A stretch of 64,000 nt of DNA from Streptomyces nitrosporeus (GTDB taxonomy: Bacteria > Actinomycetota > Actinomycetes > Streptomycetales > Streptomycetaceae). Below the pieces are notes generated by a model that did no database searches, was not told where the DNA came from, and saw only the letters and a list, made by a program, of their open reading frames with translations. The DNA is taken from the NCBI RefSeq assembly GCF_008704555.1, contig NZ_CP023702.1, forward strand, positions 62,001 through 126,000. Reading direction: 5' to 3'. Made by a program: the position numbers and the translations under genes. Each line of letters starts with the position of its first letter. Position 1 is the stretch's first letter. Below are positions 1 through 8,177 of this stretch, in pieces.

Positions 1-488
1 CACCGCGCCGCCGCCGGGCCCCGGCGGGCCGCGCGGAACGCCAGCACCACGCCGGTCAGCAGCAGCACCAGACCCGCGATGTTCCACGCCCAGTCGTACG
101 GGGCGATGTCCACGCCGTAGCGGATCTGGTGCAGACGCAGGAGCTTGTGGTCCACGATCCCGTCGAACAGCTGGAAGACCCCCGCTCCCAGGAAGAACCC
201 GGCCCAGGCGTGGGCCGGGGCCAGGGCACGGCGGCGGCGGAGATCGGCGTAGGCGAAGAACCCGGCGACCAGCGCCAGCAGCTCAGCGGTGTGCAGCAGC
301 CCGTCCGAGAGCAGGCCCACGGCGAGGGTGGAGCGGTCGTAGAAGTGGTGCCAGCCCAGGATCTGGTGGAAGACGATCTCGTCGATCGCGGCCGTCACCG
401 CCAGCCCGATCACCCCGCACACCACCATCGACCTGCGCGGCTCCGTCCACGCGCCGGGGACCGTGCGCGGCTGCGCCGATGCGCTCAT
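1..488 (-). CDS. DUF2243 family membrane protein, partial (C-terminus runs off the window)
   Basis: The frame opens at an ATG (486-488) and stays open to the left edge, giving at least 162 residues. It begins MSASAQPRTVP and holds several hydrophobic helices (VVCGVIGLAVTAAIDEIVF; LLSDGLLHTAELLALVAGFF; AWAGFFLGAGVFQLFDGIV; WAWNIAGLVLLLTGVVLAF). The pattern 'DEIVFHQILGWHHFYD' followed by 'DGLLHT', 'QLFDG' and 'DHKLLRLHQIR' is characteristic of the DUF2243 family of small integral membrane proteins, whose function is unknown; the conserved His and Asp residues could bind a metal, which is inference. The end of the gene is outside the window. No operon partner is visible on this side. Confidence 0.85.
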   Translation of the reverse strand, partial: MSASAQPRTVPGAWTEPRRSMVVCGVIGLAVTAAIDEIVFHQILGWHHFYDRSTLAVGLLSDGLLHTAELLALVAGFFAYADLRRRRALAPAHAWAGFFLGAGVFQLFDGIVDHKLLRLHQIRYGVDIAPYDWAWNIAGLVLLLTGVVLAFRAARRGPAAAR

Positions 489-1042
489 GGGTCTGCCTTC
501 CTGCCGTGCCCGAAACGGTCTGCTGCCCGGTACGCCTACCCCCTCTCCGGGGGCGTACCTGGCCGGTCACGGCATCCGGGTGAGCGGTCCGGCAGCCGGG
601 CGGGGCCCTGCCCGGCCGGCGGGCCGGTACAGGCCCCCTCCCCCGCGGCCGGGCATACGGCAGGTGGTCCGGTGGGCGCCGCATCCGGTGCCCCGGTTCC
701 TGCGGCGGACCGGTTCGCGCGGCAGGGCGAGTCCTGGCCCTCCGGACCGGCCGGCGGCTCCTCCGCCGCACCGCACAGCTGCCCCGTCCGCGGCGGGAGG
801 GGCGTGCGTCCGGTGGGCCGCCGGGCAGGACCCGGCGCGCCGGACGCGCTCGGGTGGGAGGGACGGCGCCGGGTGCCGGGCCGGTGCGTCACCCGTTCAG
901 GTGATGGCGGGCGGGCAGCCACACCCCGGGCGCCGCCCGCGCGTTCCACCGGATGTCCCCGTCCGCCCTCCTCCGGAGCAGTGTCTGTGTGGTCTGTGCG
1001 CGTCCGTCCCGTTCCCGGGAGCGGAGAACGTGGTCGTAGGCG
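489..1042. other. Gene-free GC-rich stretch
   Basis: All frames here are open because of the high GC content, but none reads as a recognisable protein or has a convincing ribosome binding site. It separates the divergent DUF2243 and FAD-enzyme genes and should hold their promoters. I see no clear operator or RNA. Confidence 0.4.
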
Positions 1043-2698
1043 GTGGATGTGACACGTGGTGTGCTGGTGGGCCGGCCGGCGGCGGGCCGGGTGGCCGGCG
1101 CCTACGACGCGGTGGTGATCGGGTCCGGGGCCGGCGGGCTGACCACGGCGGTCTGTCTGGCCCGGCAGGGACGGCGGGTGGCGGTGTTCGAGCAGCACTA
1201 CACCGCGGGCGGATACACCCATGCCTACCGGCGGCGCGGCTGGGAGTGGGACGTCGGCATCCACTACGTCGGCCAGTTGGGGCGGCGTGAGCCGGTCCGG
1301 GTGCTGTCCGACTACCTGACCGGCGGCGCTCTGCGGTGGGCCCCGCTCGGGGACCCGTTCGACGAGTACCGGCTGGCGGGCGAGGTGCACCGGGCGCCGG
1401 TCGGCTTCGACGCCTACCGGGCCCGTCTGATCGCGCGTTTCCCGGCCGAGCGGGCGGGGATCGAGGAGCTGTTCCGGCTGGTCGAACGGTGCCGGGCGGT
1501 GCTGCCCGTGCTCGCGCTGGGGCGTCTGTCGGGTCCGGTCGTCCGGCGGCTGGCCCGTCTGCTGCGGTCGGCGGCCGTCCCGGCCGAGGCGCTGCGGCCG
1601 GCCAGGGAGGTGGTGGCGGGGCTGGTCCGCGACGAGGGGCTGCGCCAGGCGGTGCTCACCCAGAGCGCGCTGCTGCTGGCCGACTCCACCGCCCGGCTGC
1701 CGTTCTTCCTCCTCGCGGTGCTGTTCGAGCACTTCCGCACCGGTGCCTGGTACCCGGTGGGCGGCAGCGCCGCCATCGCCCGCGCGATGCTCGGCCCGAT
1801 CCGTGCCACCGGCGGGGAGGTCTTCGTACGGGCGCCGGTCGCCCGGATCGAGCTGGACGGGGGGCGTGCGGCGGGCGTGGTGCTGGCGGACGGCACCCGT
1901 GTACGCGCCCCGGTGGTGGTCAGCGCGGCGGGCGCCCACCACACCTACCGCACGCTGCTGCCCCGGCCGTCCGCCACCGGCACGGACCGGCTGGAGGAGA
2001 TGCGCCGCGGGTTCCCGTTCGTGCTGCTCTTCCTCGGCCTCGACGGCAGCCCGGAGGAACTGGGCCTGCCCCGGCACAACATGATGGTCACCGACGGCGA
2101 CTGCGACGCCTTCTTCGACGGCACCGGCGGCCGCACCAGCGGCTGTTTCCTCTCCTTCTCCTGCGCCAAGGACCCGACCTGGACCGCACGGCACCCCGGC
2201 CGGTCGACGGGCGAGATCCTGGCCTACGTCCGCCCGGAGCTGTTCGAGCCCTTCCGCGGCTCGCGCCGGCGGCACCGGGACCCGGCCTACCTCACCCTGA
2301 AGGCCGAACTCACCGCGCGACTCCTCGACGAACTGCACCGTCAGCTGCCGCGGACCGAAGGGCGGGTGGCCTACCACGAGCTCGGCACTCCTCTGACGGC
2401 CGAGCACTTCACCGGCTGGCCCGGCGGCAGCCTCTACGGGCTCGCCAAGGATGTCACCGCCTTCGGTGACGGCCGCTCCCCCGGCCTCGCGGACTGGCTG
2501 CGCCCCCGTACCGGGATCAGGGGCCTGTACCTCTCGGGCCAGGACTGTCTGGCCGGCGGCTTCCTCGGCGCGGTCACCGGCGGCCTGCTCGCCGCCCACG
2601 AAGCCCTCGACGGGGCCGGCCGGGCCCGCCTGTGGGCGGGACTGCTGAAGCACGGCATCCGGCCGCCCGTGCCCGAGGGGCGCACCGGGCCCGGATGA
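1043..2698 (+). CDS. FAD-dependent phytoene desaturase / retinol saturase-like oxidoreductase
   Basis: A 551-residue flavoprotein of the CrtI/CrtISO/retinol-saturase superfamily. A Rossmann FAD loop VVIGSGAGGL lies at about residues 24-33, followed by the acidic ribose-binding residue in VAVFEQH (E50) and the family motif GGYTHAYRRRGWEWDVGIHYVG. The C-terminal FAD-binding part includes GLYLSGQDCLAGGFLGAVTGGLLAA near residue 510. Members desaturate, isomerise or saturate polyene lipids; the substrate cannot be read here and no carotenoid genes adjoin it. A GTG at 1049 is an alternative start; the Shine-Dalgarno is weak for both. It probably stands alone. Confidence 0.85.
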   Translation: MDVTRGVLVGRPAAGRVAGAYDAVVIGSGAGGLTTAVCLARQGRRVAVFEQHYTAGGYTHAYRRRGWEWDVGIHYVGQLGRREPVRVLSDYLTGGALRWAPLGDPFDEYRLAGEVHRAPVGFDAYRARLIARFPAERAGIEELFRLVERCRAVLPVLALGRLSGPVVRRLARLLRSAAVPAEALRPAREVVAGLVRDEGLRQAVLTQSALLLADSTARLPFFLLAVLFEHFRTGAWYPVGGSAAIARAMLGPIRATGGEVFVRAPVARIELDGGRAAGVVLADGTRVRAPVVVSAAGAHHTYRTLLPRPSATGTDRLEEMRRGFPFVLLFLGLDGSPEELGLPRHNMMVTDGDCDAFFDGTGGRTSGCFLSFSCAKDPTWTARHPGRSTGEILAYVRPELFEPFRGSRRRHRDPAYLTLKAELTARLLDELHRQLPRTEGRVAYHELGTPLTAEHFTGWPGGSLYGLAKDVTAFGDGRSPGLADWLRPRTGIRGLYLSGQDCLAGGFLGAVTGGLLAAHEALDGAGRARLWAGLLKHGIRPPVPEGRTGPG

Positions 2699-2764
2699 GT
2701 CACCGCGGTGCGAAGGGGGCGCCGGTTCCGGGTGGCCCGGCCCCCGTTCACCGGCCGGAGGTCC

Positions 2765-2880
2765 TCACAGTCCGTGGGTCCGCGCGAGGTAGCGGTCGAG
2801 GTCCTCGGCGGACGTGTAGTGGTGTGTCCGCAGGCCGAGGCGGGCCGCGGCCTCCGTGTTGACGCGCTTGTCGCATCCGC
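2765..2880 (-). pseudogene. C-terminal fragment of a HAD-family hydrolase
   Basis: About 38 residues ending KRVNTEAAARLGLRTHHYTS...LDRYLARTHGL match the end of HAD-IA phosphatases/epoxide-hydrolase-like proteins, where a conserved DD..vNveaA..lGm motif precedes the last helix. The preceding Asp-rich part and the whole core (normally about 200 residues) are missing; upstream the sequence becomes unrelated. It is a remnant left by a deletion. Confidence 0.6.
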
Positions 2881-2928
2881 GGCGGCTTCGCCGCGGTCTT
2901 CTCTGTTCCTTCGCAACGCCACCGAACC

Positions 2929-3270
2929 CATGCGTGTGGGGACGGTGCCGAACCATCGGGCGGTCAGCGCACCAGCGACGGAGCCGTCCTCGTCCTGGCA
3001 GTCCGCGCCCTGCCCGACGTTCCGTCCTCCGCCGTGCTCGAACTCCTCGACCGGTACGTGAGACACCTGGCCGGCCAGGGCGGCCGGCTGATCCTGTGCG
3101 GCGTCCAGCCTCCGCTTCTACGCCTTCTGAGACGTTCCGAAATCGCCGACCGGATCGGTGAGGACAGCATCATCCCCGCTACGGAGGAACTCTTCGGCGC
3201 GCTCGACAGGGCACTCGCCGAAGCCCGGAGGAGAACCGGCGCCGTCCAGGACGGACCACCGCCCGGATGA
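2929..3270 (+). pseudogene. STAS-domain tail of a SulP-type anion transporter
   Basis: The frame reads DGAVLVLAVRALPDV, then LLDRYVRHLAGQGGRLILCGV, then QPPLLRLLRRSEIADRIGED and ALDRALAEARR before TGA at 3268-3270. This is the C-terminal STAS domain of SulP sulfate/bicarbonate permeases. None of the membrane helices (normally about 400 residues) is present. A GTG at 3034 could start translation but would yield half a STAS fold. It lies head-on to the HAD remnant, so this interval is a junction of two truncated genes. Confidence 0.65.
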
Positions 3271-3400
3271 TCCCTCGTCCTTCAGCCGCCCCCGGCCTGC
3301 CAGGGAACGAGGACGAGCCCACGCGGCCGGCGGCCGGGCGGGAGGTCCGTCCCGGGGCCCTGCGGAGTGGACAGGCGCCCGGCCCGCCCGGTGCCGGCGG

Positions 3401-4381
3401 TCAGTCCGTCTCCTGGGCGTGCGGCGCCGTCGCCGGCTGGTGGGCCGGACGGTCCCGCCCGCCGTCGCGGTCCGACACCACCACGGCGATCAGCCCGACG
3501 ACGACGGCCGCGGCGACGGCCCGTCCGGCCGCACGCGCCCACCAGGCCGGACGGGCCGTGCCCCCGCCGGGGGGACCCAGCTTTTCGGCCCGCCGGGCCG
3601 GCTTCAGCAGCCGCAGCAACAGCAGTACCGCGACCGGCAGTTGCAGCAGCCACAGAGCAGTGCGCGGCCACTCCCCGTACCAGACGTTGGTTCCGTACAG
3701 CAGTGTGTGCCACACGCTCAGCACGTACACGACGATCACGAAACGGTGCAGCCGTCGCCAGGTGTTCGCTCCGATGCGGTGCCGGACGTAGAACAGCAGC
3801 CCCAGCGGAATCGCCAGGTACAGGGCGCCCTGGCCGAGCGGGATGGCGATCCTCCCGGTCCCGGAGTCGTACCAGCCCGGCACGAAGCTGTCCGCGAAGG
3901 CCACCCACAGCCGTTCCGCCCACGCCACCTTCGTCTCGTACCGCACGAGTTCCGCCGCGAACATCAGCGCGTGGGCGGACATCAGCGCCATCGTCGTCAG
4001 GCTCGTGGTGCGGTGCCAGCGCTCCAGCACCTGCCGGGAGACCGGCAACCGGGCGGGGCGCGGCCCCGACAGCAGCAGGCCGAGCATGACCGTGCCCCAC
4101 GCCCACAGCAGCCCCGACCAGCCGAACGCCTGGCTGAGCAGGTACATCCAGTACGTGCCGGGATCGTCCATGAACGGCATGACCGCGACCGTGTCCGAAG
4201 CACCCGAGCCCATGCGCGCGTACAGGAACGCGAACACGAGCGCCGTGACCACCACCGCCGCGGTGGCGTCGGGCAGGGCGGCCCGCAGGTCACCGCGCAG
4301 CGCGACGCGGCCGCCGGGAGCCCGCCGCTGCGCGGCCGGGGTCACCGCCCCGTCCTCGTCGGGCCTCGTGTCTGACGTCAT
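3401..4381 (-). CDS. Ferric-reductase-like transmembrane protein
   Basis: 326 residues from the ATG at 4379-4381 (MTSDTRPDEDG), preceded by a GGGAGG ribosome site; an upstream in-frame ATG at 4537 would add 52 unlikely residues. Six or so membrane helices carry paired histidines suited to haem ligation (WHRTTSLTTMALMSAHALMF, then WRRLHRFVIVVYVLSVWHTL), as in the ferric-reductase/NOX cytochrome b domain. There is no FAD/NAD module, so electrons must come from a separate protein. Its start faces the first B12 riboswitch across a shared upstream region; an iron or copper link is possible but not shown by the sequence. Confidence 0.8.
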   Translation of the reverse strand: MTSDTRPDEDGAVTPAAQRRAPGGRVALRGDLRAALPDATAAVVVTALVFAFLYARMGSGASDTVAVMPFMDDPGTYWMYLLSQAFGWSGLLWAWGTVMLGLLLSGPRPARLPVSRQVLERWHRTTSLTTMALMSAHALMFAAELVRYETKVAWAERLWVAFADSFVPGWYDSGTGRIAIPLGQGALYLAIPLGLLFYVRHRIGANTWRRLHRFVIVVYVLSVWHTLLYGTNVWYGEWPRTALWLLQLPVAVLLLLRLLKPARRAEKLGPPGGGTARPAWWARAAGRAVAAAVVVGLIAVVVSDRDGGRDRPAHQPATAPHAQETD

Positions 4382-4627
4382 CAGGGGCCTCCCCGGGCAC
4401 GGGCCACCGCAACAGCGGTACGCGTGTGGCGTGAGGCAACAAGTCTGGCCCAGGTGAGAGCGATTCTTGAGGCGGTATCCGGCCAGAGCCGCCACAGGAA
4501 CCGCACAGGACACCCCTGTTTTCTGCCGCGCCCTCACATTCAGGACAACCGCCGGAGCCCCCCTGTCACAGGGACGGGGGCGCCTCTACGCTGATGCACG
4601 CAGTCGGTTCGCGCCGCCCGTCCGCCC

Positions 4628-4806
4628 GGACGCCCGGTGGCGCGACGCAAGAGGGAACCCGGTGCGAATCCGGGACTGTCCCGCAGCGGTGAGTGGGAAC
4701 GAAAGCCGTCGATGTCACTGGGCCCGCGTCAGGGCCGGGGAAGAGACGGCCGGTAGGTGTCCGCCTTTCGGCGGGCGTGCCCGCGAGTCCGAAGACCTGC
4801 CACTGC
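4628..4806 (+). promoter_or_regulatory. Cobalamin (B12) riboswitch 1
   Basis: Contains the hallmark order of AdoCbl aptamer elements: GGTGGCGCGACGCAAGAGGG, AACCCGGTGCGAATCCGGGA, CTGTCCCGCAGCGGTGAGTG, a CACTGGGCC arm, GGGAAGAGACGGCCGG, and the closing GCGAGTCCGAAGACCTGCCA. It sits about 125 bases ahead of the GHMP kinase start. B12 riboswitches normally switch genes off when cobalamin is plentiful, which predicts that the following five-gene operon is made under cobalt or B12 shortage. Confidence 0.93.
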
Positions 4807-4930
4807 GCCCGCGCGTCGCGCGGGCTGTGTACGTGACCTCGTGGACTGGGTCGGCGGTATGGGCGGTCGTACATCGTGTACGGCCGTGCCTCCTTCCCTG
4901 TCGGTGTCCAAGGACCGGGACGGAGGAGGA

Positions 4931-5920
4931 ATGCGCGCGTCATCCAGCCTGCCCTCTTCGGGTACGCCGCCCCGGGCCGGGGTGTCCGCCGGCCGGCCGG
5001 GGCCGACGGCGCCGAGGCCCGGCATACGCGCCCGCCAGGGCCGCCCTCCGTCGGGCCGCACCGTGTCGGGTGTCTGCCACGGCACGCTGGGCGAGCTGTA
5101 CCAGGGCCCTCTGCGGCCGGACGCCGAGCCCGAGATCGCGGTGGTGTCCTTCCCCGTGGACCGCCACTCCTGGGTGTACTTCACCCCGAGGGCGGCGGCC
5201 GGACCTCCGCCGCATGCTCCGCCGCTCGGGGAGAAGTCCGCGGCGGCGGCCCGGCTCTTCCTGGACCGCTACGGCCTCGCCCTGCCGCCGGGAGACTGGC
5301 ACGCCCACTCCGAACTGCCGGTGGGTGTGGGGATGGCCAGTTCCACGGCGGACATCGTGGCGACGCTGCGCTGCCTGTTCCGGGTCTTCTCCCTGCCGTA
5401 CGACGCGGACGTGGTCGTCGGCATCCTGGCGGACATCGAGCGCGCCGACAGTGTCTTCCTCGACGAGTTCGCCCTGTATCTCAGCGGCCGGCACCGGGTG
5501 GTGCGGCGACTGGGCCCGGGCCTCGGCTTCCACACCGTCTACGTCACCGAACCCGGCACGGTGGACACCGCCGCCGTCACTCCCCTGCTGCTGGACCACT
5601 ACCGGCGCCGCGGCGAGGAGTACCGGCGGTGCCTGACCGATCTGGTGAAGGGCTTCGGCTCGGGGGACCCGGCCGCCGTCGCCCGTGCCGCGACGGTCAG
5701 CGCCGCGTTGTCCCAGGAGGTGCTGCCCAAGGCGACCTTCGGCAGCCTGCAGGCCCATCGTGAACGGTTCGGCGCCGACGGCGTCTTCGTCGCCCACACC
5801 GGCTGCCTGGCCGGCTATCTCTTCGCCTCGCGCCCACGCGCCGGGGTCAAGTCCGAACTCTCCGCGTTCTTCCGCTCGCTCGGCCACCAGTGCACCTTCG
5901 CCCGAGGAGGCTACGGGTGA
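4931..5920 (+). CDS. GHMP-family kinase related to L-threonine kinase PduX
   Basis: 329 residues; the ATG at 4931 follows a strong GGAGGAGG site. The GHMP ATP-binding motif is PVGVGMASST (about 130-139), preceded by a substrate strand GVCHGTLGELYQGPL near 47-61 and followed by DSVFLDEFALY. PduX-type kinases phosphorylate L-threonine with ATP to O-phospho-L-threonine, the precursor of the B12 aminopropanol arm; placement right behind a B12 riboswitch supports a related activity. No CobD decarboxylase follows. Instead the stop overlaps a PLP enzyme, so the phospho-amino acid (Thr or Ser) may feed that enzyme; this is inference. Confidence 0.82.
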   Translation: MRASSSLPSSGTPPRAGVSAGRPGPTAPRPGIRARQGRPPSGRTVSGVCHGTLGELYQGPLRPDAEPEIAVVSFPVDRHSWVYFTPRAAAGPPPHAPPLGEKSAAAARLFLDRYGLALPPGDWHAHSELPVGVGMASSTADIVATLRCLFRVFSLPYDADVVVGILADIERADSVFLDEFALYLSGRHRVVRRLGPGLGFHTVYVTEPGTVDTAAVTPLLLDHYRRRGEEYRRCLTDLVKGFGSGDPAAVARAATVSAALSQEVLPKATFGSLQAHRERFGADGVFVAHTGCLAGYLFASRPRAGVKSELSAFFRSLGHQCTFARGGYG

Positions 5921-6939
5921 TCCACCCCCACATCACCGACGCCCTGAAAGTACCGGACCTCGTCCGGCTCACCGACGGCCTGGTCCTGCTCCGGTTCGAG
6001 TCGATGAAGATCTATTCGGCCCTGGCCGCCGTCCGCCACCTGCTGGAACGGGGTACGGTCCGTCCCGGCCAGACCCTGGTCGACAGCTCCAGCGGCATCT
6101 ACGCCCACGCCATCGCGCTGGCCTGCCACCGGTACGGCATGCGGTGCCACATCGTCGCGTCCACCACCGTCGACTCCACCACCCTCACCCAGCTGGAGAT
6201 CCTCGGTGCCACGGTGGAGCGGGTCGAGCCGTCGCGGAACCTCGCACTCGACCAGGAGCTCCGGGTACGGCGGGTGCGCGAGATCCTCGCCGAGCGCCCC
6301 GGCCACCACTGGATGCGCCAGTACCACGACGGCATCCACTACCTCGGCTACCACGAGGTCGCCGACCGGATCGCGGCGGAGTTCCCCGCCACACCGCTGA
6401 CCGTCGTCGGCGGAGTGGGCTCCGGAGCCTCGACCGGCGGCATCGTGGAACGCCTGCGCACCAGGGACCCTTCCGTGCGCCTGGCCGGCGTCCAGCCCTT
6501 CGGCAGCGTCACCTTCGGCAGCCAGGACCACCACGATCCCGAAGCGATCATCGCCGGCATCGGCTCGTCGATCGTCTTCGACAACGTCCGCCACCACCTC
6601 TACGACACCGTCCACTGGCTGGACTTCACTCACGCCATGTCCGGCGCCGTCGCCCTGCTGCGCGAGCACGCGGTGTTCGCCGGACTGTCCACCGGTGCCG
6701 GCTACCTGGCGGCGGCGTACGAGGCCCGCCGCCACCCCGACCGGCTGCACCTGGTGATAGGGGCCGACACCGGACACCGTTACACAGAACGCGTGTTCGC
6801 TCGGCATGCCGAGGCCCTGGAACCGGCCGCGCTGAAGCCCGTCGAGGTCCGCAGCCCGCAGGAGATGGCCATGCCCTGGTCGAGGATGACGTGGCAGCGC
6901 GCTCCCTGGCCGGCGGACCGGAAGGAACGAGCGACATGA
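5917..6939 (+). CDS. PLP-dependent cysteine-synthase/SbnA-fold enzyme
   Basis: 340 residues from GTG at 5917, which overlaps the kinase stop as GTGA and follows GAGGAGG. It has the fold-type II layout: a lysine in RFESMKIYSALAA (K31) where CysK carries its PLP Schiff-base Lys, an asparagine-loop equivalent VDSSSGIYAHAIALAC, a phosphate-binding glycine loop GGVGSGASTGG (165-175) and GLSTGAGYLAA near the end. Enzymes of this type perform beta-eliminations or replacements on O-activated serine or threonine, for example SbnA acting on O-phosphoserine. The usual 'NPTGS' before the lysine is absent, pointing to a divergent substrate. Acting on the product of the neighbouring kinase is the simplest reading. 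Confidence 0.8.
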   Translation: MIHPHITDALKVPDLVRLTDGLVLLRFESMKIYSALAAVRHLLERGTVRPGQTLVDSSSGIYAHAIALACHRYGMRCHIVASTTVDSTTLTQLEILGATVERVEPSRNLALDQELRVRRVREILAERPGHHWMRQYHDGIHYLGYHEVADRIAAEFPATPLTVVGGVGSGASTGGIVERLRTRDPSVRLAGVQPFGSVTFGSQDHHDPEAIIAGIGSSIVFDNVRHHLYDTVHWLDFTHAMSGAVALLREHAVFAGLSTGAGYLAAAYEARRHPDRLHLVIGADTGHRYTERVFARHAEALEPAALKPVEVRSPQEMAMPWSRMTWQRAPWPADRKERAT

Positions 6940-8177
6940 CCGTGGCCTGCCTGGAATCACTGACCTTCGGTCTCGGCCGCCTGGTCCGCGCCGCCGACCT
7001 GCTCGGCGAGCGCCTGCTGCTGCTGACCGGCGACCCCGCCCACTACGCCTACGAACTGGACCGGCTGCCCGCCGGCGCCCTCGACGTCGTCGTGACCGAC
7101 ACCTTCGACATGGAGCGGACCGCCGGTCTGCTCCGGCGCACCCCGGGGCTGCGCGGCCTGATCAGTTCCACCGACACCTGGACCCCGGCCGGTGCCGGCC
7201 TCACCGAACGCCTCGGCCTGCCCGGTCTCGATCCGGCCGTCCTGCGGCTGACCCGGGACAAGGCCGCCGTGCGCAACCGGCTGCACGATGCCGGTCTCAC
7301 ACGGGGCAGGGCCGCCACGGGCACCGGCCCCGGCCCCGGGACACCCGGGCTGCTCATCGAGGAGGCGGGACTGCCGCTCGTGCTCAAGGACACGGCGGGC
7401 ACCGGAAGCCAGAACGTGTGGCTGGTGCGGAACGAGGGCGAACTCGGCGCGGCACTCGCCGAGGCATCCGGCCGGACCCTGAAGGGGCGGTTGTTCGCCG
7501 AACCCTATTTCCCCGGCCCGGTGTACAGCGCCGAGACGCTCACCTGGGACGGCCGCACCCGGCTGCTGGGTGTCTCCAGCCGCCTCATGTCGCCGGAGCC
7601 GCACTTCCGGGAGGAGATCACCGCCTTCCCCGTCGCCTTCCCGGCCCCGCGGCAAACGTCCCTGGAGCACTGGCTCAGCCGGGTGCTCGCCGCCATCGGC
7701 TACACCGACCGGTTCGCTCACGTGGAGTTCGTGCTGACCGCCGACGGCCCGGAGGTGGTGGAGGTCAACCCCCGGATCGGTGGCGCGCTGGTCGGGGAAA
7801 GCATGTGCCGGGCGCTCGGCGTCAACGTGTACGAGGCGATGGTCGAGGCCGCTCTCGGCCGCCGCCCCCGTCTGATGGACACGGACCTGCCCGGCGGCCC
7901 GGCCGCCGCCTTCGTCCTGGGCTATCCGGCCGCGCCCGGCGTGTTCGCCGGGGTCACCGGGCTCGACCGGCTCACCGGCATGCCGGGAACACCTGCCTGG
8001 TACCCGGTCAGGCGGACCGGCGACCTCATCGAGCACCTGGACGACAGCCGTGGATACGCGGGCATCGTGTACGCGGAGGCGGAGACCGCCGAACTCGCCA
8101 CCCATCGCGCGGTGGCGGCCGCCAACGTCCTGCGCGTACGCACCGTCCCGGCCGGCCGGGAGGCGCCCGGTGGGTGA
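6936..8177 (+). CDS. ATP-grasp amino-acid ligase
   Basis: 413 residues, ATGA overlap with the previous stop. An N-terminal Rossmann-like part is followed by the ATP-grasp core: LPLVLKDTAGTGSQNVWLV with K151, the FAEPYFPGPVYSAETL strand (187-201), and the magnesium-binding HVEFVLTADGPEVVEVNPRI with E264, E276 and N278. It resembles the carboxylate-amine/thiol ligases that join amino acids (L-amino-acid ligase, BacD-like and argininosuccinate-lyase-linked groups). It probably couples a carboxylate to an amino group through an acyl-phosphate. Within the operon it would assemble the PLP enzyme's product into a larger molecule. Confidence 0.82.
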   Translation: MTVACLESLTFGLGRLVRAADLLGERLLLLTGDPAHYAYELDRLPAGALDVVVTDTFDMERTAGLLRRTPGLRGLISSTDTWTPAGAGLTERLGLPGLDPAVLRLTRDKAAVRNRLHDAGLTRGRAATGTGPGPGTPGLLIEEAGLPLVLKDTAGTGSQNVWLVRNEGELGAALAEASGRTLKGRLFAEPYFPGPVYSAETLTWDGRTRLLGVSSRLMSPEPHFREEITAFPVAFPAPRQTSLEHWLSRVLAAIGYTDRFAHVEFVLTADGPEVVEVNPRIGGALVGESMCRALGVNVYEAMVEAALGRRPRLMDTDLPGGPAAAFVLGYPAAPGVFAGVTGLDRLTGMPGTPAWYPVRRTGDLIEHLDDSRGYAGIVYAEAETAELATHRAVAAANVLRVRTVPAGREAPGG

